This document shows, one piece after another, positions 24,164 to 33,581 of a stretch of DNA of 47,339 bases. The DNA lies in NCBI GenBank assembly GCA_964544145.1, contig CAZJAT010000014.1, positions 1 through 47,339 of the forward strand, in the 5' to 3' direction. Made by a program: the position numbers and the translations under genes. Source of the DNA: CAZJAT01 sp964544145 (GTDB lineage Bacteria > Hydrothermota > 32-111). Below the pieces are notes generated by a model. It did no database searches and was not told the DNA's origin. It saw only the letters and a list, made by a program, of their open reading frames with translations. The number at the start of each line of letters is the position of its first letter. Within the stretch, counting starts at the first letter, position 1.

Positions 24164-24188
24164 AAAAAAATCAGGTATTGAACCTGAT
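24164..24188 (-). terminator. Riboswitch-controlled intrinsic terminator of the thiamine operon
   Basis: On the minus strand ATCAGGT (24188-24182), 5-base loop, ACCTGAT (24176-24170), followed by seven T. Its 5' arm belongs to an 11-base stretch (24178-24188) that is exactly complementary to 24218-24228 in the riboswitch core, so an antiterminator can form instead. Confidence 0.88.
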
Positions 24189-24189
24189 T

Positions 24190-24280
24190 CTTGCATTCCT
24201 ACGGCAGCATTATCTGCATCAGGTTCAAAGGGTCAACAATTTTGTTTTCTCAGCCGCTTATGCAGCTCCCCTATTAGTAT
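24190..24280 (-). promoter_or_regulatory. TPP riboswitch (THI element)
   Basis: The conserved TPP-aptamer blocks are present in order on the minus strand: AGGGGAGC, GGCTGAGA, ACCCTTTGAACCTGAT, GCAGATAATGCTGCCGTAGG. The aptamer is followed at once by a terminator in front of thi4. With TPP bound, the TTGAACCTGAT block is held in the aptamer and the terminator forms; without TPP it can pair with 24178-24188 as an antiterminator. It controls thi4, thiE and thiC. Confidence 0.95.
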
Positions 24281-24307
24281 TAAATACTCAAACCATAAAC
24301 ATGTCAA
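24279..24307 (-). promoter_or_regulatory. Promoter of the thiamine operon
   Basis: TTGACA (24307-24302), 17-base spacer, TTTAAT (24284-24279), placing the transcript start just before the riboswitch. The -10 box is weak. Confidence 0.5.
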
Positions 24308-24349
24308 GTGAGATTGCTTCTCATTTACTTACATTACTGCTTGTAATGA

Positions 24350-25822
24350 TTATTTCATCATATTTAATATATCCTGTATTTTTTCTTCATATTCCCTGTC
24401 TTCTGACAAAGAGAGTCCTTTATTTAAGATTTCCTTTGCTTTCTTATAATCACCATCATTATAATATGAAATACCTGCTGAGTAATAATTTTCCATACGA
24501 TTATCACCTGCTTCAATTGATTTCTCAAAATATTTCCCGGCATTTTTATAATCACCCCTGCTGAATGATGCAGAACCTAAACCATTATTTGCAAATGCAC
24601 TATTTGATTTGTATTTAAATATTTTTTTAAAGATCTTTTCAGCAGTATCTGTATCATCTGATTCAAGCAGCATAATCCCCCAATTATAGTATGCCGCTTC
24701 AATATTGTCATTTATCAGCAAATCATTACCTTTGCCCAATGCCTTTACATATACACTTATAGCTTTATTGAAATTATTATGTGAAAAATAGTCATTGCCC
24801 CATGTATTGTAAAGAAAAACAAATGCATTATCAATCAATTTATCGTGTTGAAATGTTTCTGCATTATGCAACACCCCTTCTGCTTTGATATAATCCCCGC
24901 TCTTCGCTAATTCAACTGCATAATTATTAGATACTGCTATAATGTTATCAATAGCAATCTTATCTCCTGATATTTTATCAAGACCTAAGTAATATTTATC
25001 TAAAGCACCCTGAAAATCACCTTTTTCTGCTAACTGATTTCCCCAGCTAATATAGGATGCATTAATATTCATACTGTAAAATCGGTCATCTTTACCAATG
25101 TCAGCATATACCAATGCCGCTGTCTCATAATGTCCTGTTCTGAATGCACTGAATGCATAGAGATCAGCCATATAATCCGGTTCAGAATAATCCATAAATG
25201 CATCTTTCATCAATTTGAAAACTATATCATAATCATCTCTTTTGCTTATTTCCAGACACACATTATAGACATACAGAGCGTGAAATTGCTTACTATTAAG
25301 TGGTTTTTTGTCCCATTTACCGGGTTTGATAGTATCTAAATCATTCAGATATTCCGTACTGCCATGTATAAAGCCACTTGTTGTTTCAATATAATAATCC
25401 TTTAAATTGTAATCAAATGTCAATAGTATATGTTTCGGGTATGTCATTGCATATACATCAATACCTAAATTACTGCAAATAGCAAAATATAATGATGAAA
25501 ACCCCATGCAATTACCTTCCCTTGCTGAAATTATCTCCGATAAAAAACCGTAATATGGAGCAATGGAATCAAATGGCACATCAATGTAGGAAAATTGCAA
25601 TGAATCATGAATAAAGGATGATATGTATTTGATTTGTTCCATTTTATTTAATTCTGCTATTTTGGGTTTTATTGCTTCACTGATTGAATCCACTTTAGCA
25701 TATGTCTGCTTGATATTGTAATTGCTGTCAGCGATATAATCAATTTCCGGAAAATCAATATTAACCGAAGCACATGAAACAAATCCTGTTAGAAGTAATA
25801 TGATTATTATTATAATTTTCAT
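24350..25822 (-). CDS. Lipoprotein with transglutaminase-like domain and TPR repeats
   Basis: 490 residues. Signal peptide with lipobox GFVSC (Cys about 17). Residues about 60-190 look like a papain/transglutaminase-like fold: EGNCMGFSSLY (Cys), MTYPKHILLTFD (His) and YYIETTSGF (acidic residue). From about 220 the rest is TPR-like, with repeats such as NAGKYFEKSIEAGDN and KKAKEILNKGLSL. Such proteins often process or bind envelope proteins. The start has no ribosome site; a TATAAA box lies 5 bases upstream, so it may be leaderless, but no -35 box is clear. Function unknown. Confidence 0.8.
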   Translation of the reverse strand: MKIIIIIILLLTGFVSCASVNIDFPEIDYIADSNYNIKQTYAKVDSISEAIKPKIAELNKMEQIKYISSFIHDSLQFSYIDVPFDSIAPYYGFLSEIISAREGNCMGFSSLYFAICSNLGIDVYAMTYPKHILLTFDYNLKDYYIETTSGFIHGSTEYLNDLDTIKPGKWDKKPLNSKQFHALYVYNVCLEISKRDDYDIVFKLMKDAFMDYSEPDYMADLYAFSAFRTGHYETAALVYADIGKDDRFYSMNINASYISWGNQLAEKGDFQGALDKYYLGLDKISGDKIAIDNIIAVSNNYAVELAKSGDYIKAEGVLHNAETFQHDKLIDNAFVFLYNTWGNDYFSHNNFNKAISVYVKALGKGNDLLINDNIEAAYYNWGIMLLESDDTDTAEKIFKKIFKYKSNSAFANNGLGSASFSRGDYKNAGKYFEKSIEAGDNRMENYYSAGISYYNDGDYKKAKEILNKGLSLSEDREYEEKIQDILNMMK

Positions 25823-25875
25823 TCTGTTTTATACTTCCTGATGATGATTTTTTTAATACTATATATATTTCTCAA

Positions 25876-25903
25876 TTTACAAATTGAATTATATCTATAT
25901 AAT
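25876..25903 (+). promoter_or_regulatory. Sigma-70-type promoter of the asparagine-synthetase-like gene, leaderless arrangement
   Basis: TTTACA (25876-25881), 16-base spacer, TATAAT (25898-25903), then six bases and ATG at 25910. No ribosome site. This decides the start in favour of 25910 over the upstream in-frame ATG codons at 25841 and 25844, which lie before the promoter. Confidence 0.68.
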
Positions 25904-25909
25904 AGTTGC

Positions 25910-27487
25910 ATGTACAAAAATATCAATAATAATCTTAAATTTGAGGACATATTTGATAATAGTTTATATACTATTAAATGGCGAGGATTTGTATTTATTT
26001 CCGATTTTAAAAATGGCCGAGATTCAGTAGAACACTTGGCTAATAATGAATGTTCAAGAAATATATTATCACGTATTCATGAATTAAAAGGTCACTATGT
26101 AATGCAGATCTTTGTGAAGGATTCTGGATTAACTTATATATTTACAGACAATGCAGGTCTTTATACAATATATTATGACAAAGGAAGAATAAGCAATTCA
26201 TTTATTGATATTGCGGAAACAAGAAATAATCTTGATACAGTCAATTTAGCAGAATTCATTTCTTTTGGGAAAAACTTCAATAATCGGACATATACTGATA
26301 ATATTCGTTCTTTGAGCTATAATGAAATTATTATCATTAAAAAAGAAGAAATGACGATTAAAAGAAAATTTATTCCATTTCAAAATTTCGATATGGATTA
26401 TATATTTAGGTTCATGGAAGGTATGGAAAAATCCCTTTCACAAAAAAATGTATGCGCTGATATTACTGCAGGAGCTGATTCACGTATTATTGCAGCATTG
26501 GCGGCTCATCATACTGACAACTTTGTACTTGCAGTATCTGGACCAAATTCCTATAGCGATGTTATTACAGCAAATGATATCGCTACATTTATGCAGAAAC
26601 AACTAATAATCACTATTCATTCAATTGATAACTTAGATAAAGAAATTGATAGTGTATTCAAATATATGGATGGTTTAGGTGATTTCAGTCAATTTCACAG
26701 ATCATACATGCACGAGAAAAAACGTAGCTTAAATAATGTTGATATTGTTATGACAGGCGAAGGAGGAGTATTATTAAAAGATTATTGGTGGAAAATGGAT
26801 TTTCCCTTTTACAGTAGAAGAAAACCTGATATGGGAAAGCTTTTTAATATAGTATTTCGTAAGAGATTCATTAATGACTCATTTCTTTCAATGAAGGGTT
26901 TATATCATAAATCAAATATGGCAAAAAGAATTAGAATGGAAATTAACAATTGTTATTATCCATCAAACAGGATGACCTACGATGAGGTGTATTACAGATA
27001 TTATGCGTCACCTAAGGTTAGAAGAATGACTACATCAATTATTAATAATTTTCATTTCCATTACAATCCAATTGAAGAAACAGATATTGTTCAAATGGCA
27101 ATGAATATTCCAAAAGGAATGAGAATGTGGAATAATTATCATAGATATATATTGTCAAAAATTAATTCTGGACTGGCAACCATACCATGCAACACTCATT
27201 TCACATTACAAAGAGGCAACTATTATATACTAAAAGATTTTTTTAATATAATTTCTGAAAAAACATCCTACTATTCACAAAGATTAATTTCTAATCCTAA
27301 ACCGGATATGAACAAATATGATACTCGCATCTATAATTATATGAGAAATCGAAATGAATTTGACAATGCATTAAAATTCTTGGTTGATCGAAAATTATTA
27401 AAACCATCAATTAATCCGGGTAGTATTCCAGCTAATATCTCAGGTAATATTTTTACTATTGGTTTATTTCTGAATAAATTCTATTGA
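25910..27487 (+). CDS. Asparagine-synthetase-like amidotransferase domain protein without glutaminase Cys
   Basis: 525 residues from ATG 25910. The C-terminal two thirds resemble the ATP-pyrophosphatase domain of asparagine synthetase: the PP-loop is TAGADSR (usual SGGxDS) and the later VMTGEGG matches the VLTGxGxDE region. The N-terminal part looks like an Ntn glutaminase fold (KGHYVMQIF, YIFTDNAGLYTIYY) but the protein does not begin with Met-Cys, so it cannot use glutamine in the usual way. It may use free ammonia or another amine, perhaps to modify a sugar. It is convergent with the surface polysaccharide operon, overlapping the flippase gene by 7 bases. More AT-rich than its neighbours, which could mean transfer. 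Confidence 0.75.
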   Translation: MYKNINNNLKFEDIFDNSLYTIKWRGFVFISDFKNGRDSVEHLANNECSRNILSRIHELKGHYVMQIFVKDSGLTYIFTDNAGLYTIYYDKGRISNSFIDIAETRNNLDTVNLAEFISFGKNFNNRTYTDNIRSLSYNEIIIIKKEEMTIKRKFIPFQNFDMDYIFRFMEGMEKSLSQKNVCADITAGADSRIIAALAAHHTDNFVLAVSGPNSYSDVITANDIATFMQKQLIITIHSIDNLDKEIDSVFKYMDGLGDFSQFHRSYMHEKKRSLNNVDIVMTGEGGVLLKDYWWKMDFPFYSRRKPDMGKLFNIVFRKRFINDSFLSMKGLYHKSNMAKRIRMEINNCYYPSNRMTYDEVYYRYYASPKVRRMTTSIINNFHFHYNPIEETDIVQMAMNIPKGMRMWNNYHRYILSKINSGLATIPCNTHFTLQRGNYYILKDFFNIISEKTSYYSQRLISNPKPDMNKYDTRIYNYMRNRNEFDNALKFLVDRKLLKPSINPGSIPANISGNIFTIGLFLNKFY

Positions 27488-28746
27488 TTTCTATTTATTA
27501 ATTTGCTGACAATTACTTTTAATTCCGATTTTTTCAAAATAAAAATATTCCCATCAAAACTTCCTCTATAATGTATTCGAAAGTATCTGTATATAATCAG
27601 TGTGTTCACTGTATATGATATAAGCGATGCAACAGCTGCACCTGCAATATCTATCATAGGAATGAGCAGGATGTTAAGCAATATATTAATTATTACGCTT
27701 ATCAAACCAGCAAACATTTGAAATTTAATAATATTATCCGCACTTAATTCAGAAGCGAGTAGTTTCCCAAGACCATTTATAATTATGGCAGGTGCTAAAA
27801 TCATAACAGGCAGATAAGCTGGGGCATATTCTGATGAATATAGTAATATTATCAGAGGATAACCTAAGATAATGAAAAATAAGGAAATTATTAAATTTAT
27901 AGTATTGATCATTCTCAGATTAAATGATGTATTTGCTCGGTCCATGACATTTATTTTATAGGAGAAATTTACAAGAGATGAAGAATTAGCAAATATCTTA
28001 GCCTTTTCAATAAAAAATACACTTACAGAATACCATCCTAAGTATTCTATAGGTAAAAATATTTTTATAATGAACATATCAATCCTATAATTAAGAAATG
28101 AAAGCATGTTGGCTATGTAGATGAAAAAGCTATATTTTGCCATCCCAATCAAATCCCTTATGGATGCCATTCTCCAATTAAATGGCATTAAAAAGATCAG
28201 ACTTACCACATAATTACATCCTACAGATATCATATACACTGTAATTGCCCAATTCGTCGTCAAGCCATTCCCACTCAGAATCAGGATTAAGAGACCTAAC
28301 ATTTGCATAATACCTGGTATAATTCTGAATATGTTGTAATACCTAATCCTTGCAGAACCGAGGAAACTTCCTAAAATATACTTAGAGGATATCTGAAAAA
28401 AGAATATCCCCGCAACAAGTACATATTGGACAGAGGTGTTGAATATATATTTCATCATAATGACAAATGTACATGAAAGGGTAAACCAAATTATTGAAAT
28501 GAAAACTGAAAATGTTTTCCATTGATCGGCATCCTGTTTTGATTTCTTACCTGATTTATACGAGATACCTGTTGCAAATCCTGCTTCCAATATCATTGCA
28601 AGTGTTGTTGCAATAAGAAGAATATATGCATACTGTCCTTTATTAGCTGCTCCCAGACCTCTGTTCAGCATTACAGTATTTATAATGCCAATAAATATTA
28701 TTATTATTTGCGAAAAGGATGTTTCAGCAATCTTCTTCCACATCAT
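27481..28746 (-). CDS. Polysaccharide flippase (Wzx/MOP family)
   Basis: About 421 residues with roughly 12 membrane segments spread over the whole length, opening AETSFSQIIIIFIGIINTVML and RGLGAANKGQYAYILLIAT, typical for oligosaccharide flippases. It would move lipid-linked repeat units from the inner to the outer face of the cytoplasmic membrane. Last gene of the six-gene polysaccharide operon, overlapping the glycosyltransferase gene before it by about 20 bases. Of a TTG (28749) and two ATG codons (28746, 28743), I prefer 28746 because of its spacing to AGG. Confidence 0.88.
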   Translation of the reverse strand: MMWKKIAETSFSQIIIIFIGIINTVMLNRGLGAANKGQYAYILLIATTLAMILEAGFATGISYKSGKKSKQDADQWKTFSVFISIIWFTLSCTFVIMMKYIFNTSVQYVLVAGIFFFQISSKYILGSFLGSARIRYYNIFRIIPGIMQMLGLLILILSGNGLTTNWAITVYMISVGCNYVVSLIFLMPFNWRMASIRDLIGMAKYSFFIYIANMLSFLNYRIDMFIIKIFLPIEYLGWYSVSVFFIEKAKIFANSSSLVNFSYKINVMDRANTSFNLRMINTINLIISLFFIILGYPLIILLYSSEYAPAYLPVMILAPAIIINGLGKLLASELSADNIIKFQMFAGLISVIINILLNILLIPMIDIAGAAVASLISYTVNTLIIYRYFRIHYRGSFDGNIFILKKSELKVIVSKLINRNQ

Positions 28747-29926
28747 CAATCCTGTTTATAATAAATTTCCACTCCATTTGATATCTTTCTTTCCATGTGT
28801 ATAAGTATTCTTTTTCCCAATAGGTTATCTGCCGGATTAGATTTTTATAATTATCTCCCTTTTCTTTTATCATTGGATAATATTCATTATTGAACAACTC
28901 AATAAGTTTTTCCACACTGTTTTCAACAACCATAATCTCATTAATGTCCTCACAATTATATCCCCTTCTCAATCCAAATACAGGCAAATGCATTCTCAAT
29001 GCTTCATAATTGGGATTATTGAGTGTAGAGAGTATATTGAAATTCACAAGAAAATCAGCAGTAGAATAATAATTTGCCAACTGCTTATTATCAACTTCTT
29101 TCAACCAGTGAACTGATTGCTGTTTGTTAATAGATTTCAATTTATCAGCATCCGGCCCATTACCTATTATAATCCAATGAATGTCATCACTTGTACTATT
29201 AATGAACTGAACCAAAGAATCAATACTCTTAAAATAATGCAGGCGGTTTACATGTATTCCAACAACAGCATCATCAGGTATACCCAATTCTATTCGTATG
29301 CTGTTTCTGACGAATTCATTATTCTCCTTATAGACATCTGCTCCATTTCTGATGAAGAGAATTTTACTGTCTTTCACCCTAAACATCTTTGCCAGTGCAT
29401 TTGAATTTGTTCCGTCATCCACAAGAATATATCCCCTCATTTTCAAAATGAAGGGTAGTATATTTTCCCAATTTGTATATCTATACCAATGTTCCTTGAT
29501 AAAATCATAGGTTCTCTGTGTTCCGTAAAGCCTTAGAAACTGGTTTTTTCTTGTTGTGAAGATCACTTTTGATACCAGGCCTGATATCTGCAGATGAGAA
29601 ATAATTATATCGGGGTTAAATTCCTTTTCTATTGTTTTCAGGATATTCCTTCTGAAGAGTATGATAAACATAATCAGTAACTTATTACGTATAGCAAAAG
29701 GCATTTTTATATTTCTCTTAGAAAGACTAAACGGAATAGGAATACTGATCCTTACAATTCCGCTATCTGAATATCTTTTCACCCTTACTATACCATCCGT
29801 AAAATGGATGAACAGCTGGGAAGTTCCTTTCCCGGAGTAGTAGTCAACCATCTTCTGTATTGTAGGCATTCCGCTTTTCTTTCCCATCACCCATATTGGT
29901 ATCATTGAAATATGAAGTATTTTCAT
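28724..29926 (-). CDS. Family 4-type glycosyltransferase
   Basis: 400 residues, two Rossmann (GT-B) domains. N-terminus KILHISMIPIWVMGKKSGMP; the C-terminal half has VGIHVNRLHYFKSIDSLVQF, WIIIGNGPDADKL and STADFLVNFNILSTLNNPNYEALRM..., the donor-binding region of GT4 enzymes, where E of NYEALRM corresponds to the usual glutamate. It adds a sugar to the growing lipid-linked unit at the cytoplasmic face. The start overlaps the stop of the next glycosyltransferase by ATGA. Sugar specificity unknown. Confidence 0.87.
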   Translation of the reverse strand: MKILHISMIPIWVMGKKSGMPTIQKMVDYYSGKGTSQLFIHFTDGIVRVKRYSDSGIVRISIPIPFSLSKRNIKMPFAIRNKLLIMFIILFRRNILKTIEKEFNPDIIISHLQISGLVSKVIFTTRKNQFLRLYGTQRTYDFIKEHWYRYTNWENILPFILKMRGYILVDDGTNSNALAKMFRVKDSKILFIRNGADVYKENNEFVRNSIRIELGIPDDAVVGIHVNRLHYFKSIDSLVQFINSTSDDIHWIIIGNGPDADKLKSINKQQSVHWLKEVDNKQLANYYSTADFLVNFNILSTLNNPNYEALRMHLPVFGLRRGYNCEDINEIMVVENSVEKLIELFNNEYYPMIKEKGDNYKNLIRQITYWEKEYLYTWKERYQMEWKFIINRIDDVEEDC

Positions 29927-31002
29927 CTTATAATTTCTCTGTATTTTTTTAAGGCCTTTCGGGACTGCGCTTCCTGGTCTAAATATTCAAATGCAAATTT
30001 TCTTGCAGAAGAAGATATATTATTATAAAGCTCACTATCACTACACAAGCGCGTTAATTTATCCGTCAATTCTTCTACTGTTTTTGTTTTCAGAGCAATA
30101 CCTGTTTTATTATTTTCTAATAGTGGTTTTAAAGCCTCAATGTCCTGATAAATCACAGGAACGCCTACACCCATACATTCTTTAACAGAGACAGGACTTC
30201 CATCTTTCGTAGCTATTGAAATCCCTATATCACTGTTTCTTACAAGTTTGAGATACTGGTCATTTGCCATCATAGGTAATACTGTTATTTGTTTATTCCC
30301 CTCAATAAGATTAGCTATTTTCCTATTATATGTTTCATAGGGCCCTTTTATCAGTATCAGCCGCATATCCTTAAATCTCTTACTGACAATTTTAAATGAT
30401 TCAATAATCCTTTCAATCTGGAATATTTCTCTCATTATTCGTATAGATAAAATTACCCTTTCCTCAGCATGTATTCCAAATTCCTCTATGTGTGATTTTT
30501 CTCTCACGCCTATATTAAGCGTATCTATGCCCCATATTAGAATATCTTTTTTCTTGGGCTTTTCATCAATCATATCCGTAAGATGTTCTCCAACAGTAAA
30601 TATATGACTCGCTGAATTAATTACTGAATTAAACAACATTCTCATAATACCATTTGATTTTTTATATGACTGCGTGATATCTGAACCCCAGAATGATATT
30701 ATAACAGGTTTATTTATGCCAAGTGTAAACAATCCAAATGGATGCAAATAATGAGCATGAATAATATCCGGATTAATTTTTTTTACTAATGTCTGTATTT
30801 TAATCCAGGCAATTATGAGATTCAGCTTATAAGGTATAAAGCTATATATAGGTATATACGATGAATTCGGAACAGGAGTCCATTCTTTTCTGAATGAAAT
30901 ATAATATATCTCAAATTCTGAAAATCCCTGAATCATCTTTATCCATCTTAATGTATGCTCAGATTCAGGAGGAGCAATCAGGAGTATTTTTTTTCTGTTC
31001 AT
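29923..31002 (-). CDS. Family 1/4 glycosyltransferase
   Basis: 359 residues, GT-B fold. Features: PDIIHAHYLHPFGLFT and ISFWGSDITQ in the acceptor domain, and RMREIFQIERIIE-like start of the donor domain, then RNSDIGISIATKDGSPVSVKECMGVGVPVI with the E-x7-type glutamate pair region of family 4. Part of the polysaccharide operon; its start lies within the 3' end of the polymerase gene (38-base overlap) and the next gene follows with an ATGA overlap. Sugar specificity unknown. Confidence 0.9.
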   Translation of the reverse strand: MNRKKILLIAPPESEHTLRWIKMIQGFSEFEIYYISFRKEWTPVPNSSYIPIYSFIPYKLNLIIAWIKIQTLVKKINPDIIHAHYLHPFGLFTLGINKPVIISFWGSDITQSYKKSNGIMRMLFNSVINSASHIFTVGEHLTDMIDEKPKKKDILIWGIDTLNIGVREKSHIEEFGIHAEERVILSIRIMREIFQIERIIESFKIVSKRFKDMRLILIKGPYETYNRKIANLIEGNKQITVLPMMANDQYLKLVRNSDIGISIATKDGSPVSVKECMGVGVPVIYQDIEALKPLLENNKTGIALKTKTVEELTDKLTRLCSDSELYNNISSSARKFAFEYLDQEAQSRKALKKYREIIR

Positions 31003-32452
31003 TTTTTACTATAATAATTAATCTTACTGCAATACCCAGGAAAAGAAAGAGAAAGACCAGACCATCATTGTATAGTTCACCATTCTGCCTTAAATGACAC
31101 CTGGGACCTTCCGATACAATTCCCATAATCAGATATGTGCCTATTGATACAAATAGAACGGATGCCAGTCGTCTATTAATATTTGTAATATTTTTTTTCG
31201 CAATTATATATAATTTCTGCATTATTACAGCAGCCATAATAATAAATGCTGCAGCTGTAATAATACCATATTCCAATGCCATTCCTAACATAAAATTATG
31301 CGGATGCAAAACAGTTTGTGAAGGGAATCTGCCCATATCGGACCACACATAAGGGAATTGATTCCCTCCAATACCCAATGGATAACGTATTATGGCTTTT
31401 ATCGCTGTTTCCCAGGCAGCTGTTCTGATCAATGTGCTGAATTCTGTGATTCTTGATCTTGTCATAATGCCCGAGAATCTCATTATGAGATTATAAACCG
31501 CCCCAGAAATACCTATCAGAAAAATAGACAAAACAATACTGATACGTTTCAATGGCAATTTATAATCATTATGAATGAAATATATCGCAATCAGGCCTAT
31601 TATTGCAGCAATAATGCCGCCTCTGCTTAATGTTAAAATAAGCGAAATAAAGGTTAAGAAAAACAACAAATAGTATAATGTTCTTTCTTTACCATTACTC
31701 TCAATTATAAAGAGGAGACCAAGCGGTATAAATAATTGAACTACTGCCGCATATATATTGGGACCATAGAAATTGAATGCCATGCGTTTTAGGAATAATT
31801 CAACAGCGCTGATATTTGAGAAAAATGCAATACTGCCTATAAATATATTCAATATAAAAGCAATATATAAAACCTTAAGTAATTGCATAATCTGATTTCT
31901 TGTATCTATTGAATGATAAATAAGTATCATTAATATACCCGGTATAATGGTCTGACCAATAGTTGAAAAATACGGAATCAGTGTATCTCCGAGAACAAGA
32001 TAACTGGATAACATTGCTGAAACAATACTTGCTGCAAATGTCAGAATAAGACTATACCATATAAGGAATTCTGATAATGAAGTCTTTCCTGTAAATTCAC
32101 CTCTTTTTTCTGTTATTATCTTAAACACCAGGAGAAAAATCAGAATAATTTCCGACAAAACAAATGGGTGAATCTTAATAGAATAAAAACCGAAAATAAA
32201 ATTAGTAATATTCAATCTCAATAAAAAAGGAATTGAAATTGCATATAATATTAATATTTTAAATTTATCCAGAAGCAGCATTAAAGTGAATGAAACAGAT
32301 AACATCATCCACAAAAAAACTGCTAATCTTCCCTTCTCCGGTCCCCATATGATAAAATTTCTGATTACATAGTAATTAACAGCAATTCCGAATAAAATAA
32401 GCAGTAATCCAAATACAAGTATTTTAATTTTTCCTGATTTGGAATGGGTCAT
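30965..32452 (-). CDS. O-antigen polymerase/ligase-like membrane protein (Wzy/WaaL family)
   Basis: 495 residues with about 11-12 membrane segments. A large loop about residues 330-385 contains RTAAWETAIKAI and LHPHNFMLGMALEYGI, the His-containing motif of the Wzy_C/O-antigen ligase family (PF04932). It either polymerises repeat units or ligates chains to a lipid outside the cytoplasmic membrane. Since Wzx and Wzz genes stand in the same operon, a Wzy role is the better guess. It overlaps the Wzz gene by 29 bases. Confidence 0.87.
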   Translation of the reverse strand: MTHSKSGKIKILVFGLLLILFGIAVNYYVIRNFIIWGPEKGRLAVFLWMMLSVSFTLMLLLDKFKILILYAISIPFLLRLNITNFIFGFYSIKIHPFVLSEIILIFLLVFKIITEKRGEFTGKTSLSEFLIWYSLILTFAASIVSAMLSSYLVLGDTLIPYFSTIGQTIIPGILMILIYHSIDTRNQIMQLLKVLYIAFILNIFIGSIAFFSNISAVELFLKRMAFNFYGPNIYAAVVQLFIPLGLLFIIESNGKERTLYYLLFFLTFISLILTLSRGGIIAAIIGLIAIYFIHNDYKLPLKRISIVLSIFLIGISGAVYNLIMRFSGIMTRSRITEFSTLIRTAAWETAIKAIIRYPLGIGGNQFPYVWSDMGRFPSQTVLHPHNFMLGMALEYGIITAAAFIIMAAVIMQKLYIIAKKNITNINRRLASVLFVSIGTYLIMGIVSEGPRCHLRQNGELYNDGLVFLFLFLGIAVRLIIIVKNEQKKNTPDCSS

Positions 32453-33566
32453 TGATAACCTTTTTAAGATTTGAAATCAGGATATTATTCTCAGATTCAC
32501 TTAAATTATTCTTAAAATAATATTTGATGCCTATAATAAGGACATCTATCATAAGTACAAGAATAAATACAATTATAACGATTACCTTTCTTGGAGGAAA
32601 ACTCTTTAAATCAGGCACATTGGCATCTCCAAGGGTATATACAATTTTCTGATTTGAATTAATCTGACTCTTTACATAATTGATTCTGCTCAATATCTCC
32701 TGTTTCATAATAATGGCAGATTCAATTTCGGCTCTTAATGTAAGGTATTCAACTACTTCTTTGGGTGCTTTGCGTACAATGAATAATGTTGAATCAATGG
32801 ATTTTTCTATGGATTTAATAATTTCACGTTGATTATCAAGCGTTTTCGAATCATTGGGATGGTCCTGTTTGAATAGATAATAATCTAACTGCTCTTCTGC
32901 TAATTTTGAGTACAGCATTGTTATTGCTGGATTCTTCTGCATTGAAGAATTTTCCAGCAATTCAGTACCATTCCTTATTTGCCATGTAATAAGTTGTGCA
33001 TTTTTGTCATTAAGCACAGTTTCTTGAACATCAAGCAGATTGTTCATTGTGGTCAATTGGTCAGTTAATTTTGTTTTATCAAGATATCTCATTGCCTTAT
33101 CCAAATAATAGATAAAATCATCGCATAACTGGGCGGCAAATTCAGGGTCATTATCACTGACTGACAATGCAAGCATTTCAGATGTAGTGATATTGATTTT
33201 TGTCTTTTCTTTCAATTTTCTACGCGTATGTATCATGGATTTGGTGCCCCATTTATCCTGCAGATGATATTTATTGATAATACTGTCTGTTACAAGATCA
33301 CTTCTAAGCATATCAGAATAGATGTCCACAGTCATTGCTCCAAAACCGCTTATATTCAAATCTGAACTCAACTTGGAAATGGATGTTAATGAGCCAAGTA
33401 ATGACTGCTTGCTATCCTGTGGGGGAACAATTGCAATGCTTGCTGTATATACAATGGGAATAAGAAAAACAGTAACAACAGAAATGATTGTTGATAAAAT
33501 AAGGGTAATTAAAATAATCCTTCTATACTTGATAAGTTCAATAAGAAAATCTATGGTCTGTTTCAT
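32424..33566 (-). CDS. Wzz-type polysaccharide chain length/export protein
   Basis: 380 residues with the Wzz layout: an N-terminal membrane segment (about 15-37), PPQDSKQSLLGSLTSI after it, a periplasmic helical domain with a predicted coiled coil (about 155-285), and a C-terminal membrane segment (about 325-347) preceded by the proline-rich LKSFPPRKV. It has no attached tyrosine kinase domain and no separate kinase gene is next to it. It would set the chain length or link the polymerase to the export pore. AAGGGG precedes the ATG; the gene follows the Wza-like gene by 15 bases. Confidence 0.9.
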   Translation of the reverse strand: MKQTIDFLIELIKYRRIILITLILSTIISVVTVFLIPIVYTASIAIVPPQDSKQSLLGSLTSISKLSSDLNISGFGAMTVDIYSDMLRSDLVTDSIINKYHLQDKWGTKSMIHTRRKLKEKTKINITTSEMLALSVSDNDPEFAAQLCDDFIYYLDKAMRYLDKTKLTDQLTTMNNLLDVQETVLNDKNAQLITWQIRNGTELLENSSMQKNPAITMLYSKLAEEQLDYYLFKQDHPNDSKTLDNQREIIKSIEKSIDSTLFIVRKAPKEVVEYLTLRAEIESAIIMKQEILSRINYVKSQINSNQKIVYTLGDANVPDLKSFPPRKVIVIIVFILVLMIDVLIIGIKYYFKNNLSESENNILISNLKKVINDPFQIRKN

Positions 33567-33581
33567 ATATTACCCCTTCTT

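Noticed and set aside
24312..24345. Hairpin-like sequence after the TPR lipoprotein gene (CATTAC...GTAATG) as terminator
   Set aside because: Stem is only 6 bp and AT-rich with no T run following it.
25841..25909. Upstream in-frame ATG codons (25841, 25844) as start of the asparagine-synthetase-like protein
   Set aside because: They lie before a good promoter (25876-25903) and would add a hydrophobic stretch without a ribosome site; ATG 25910 fits the leaderless pattern.
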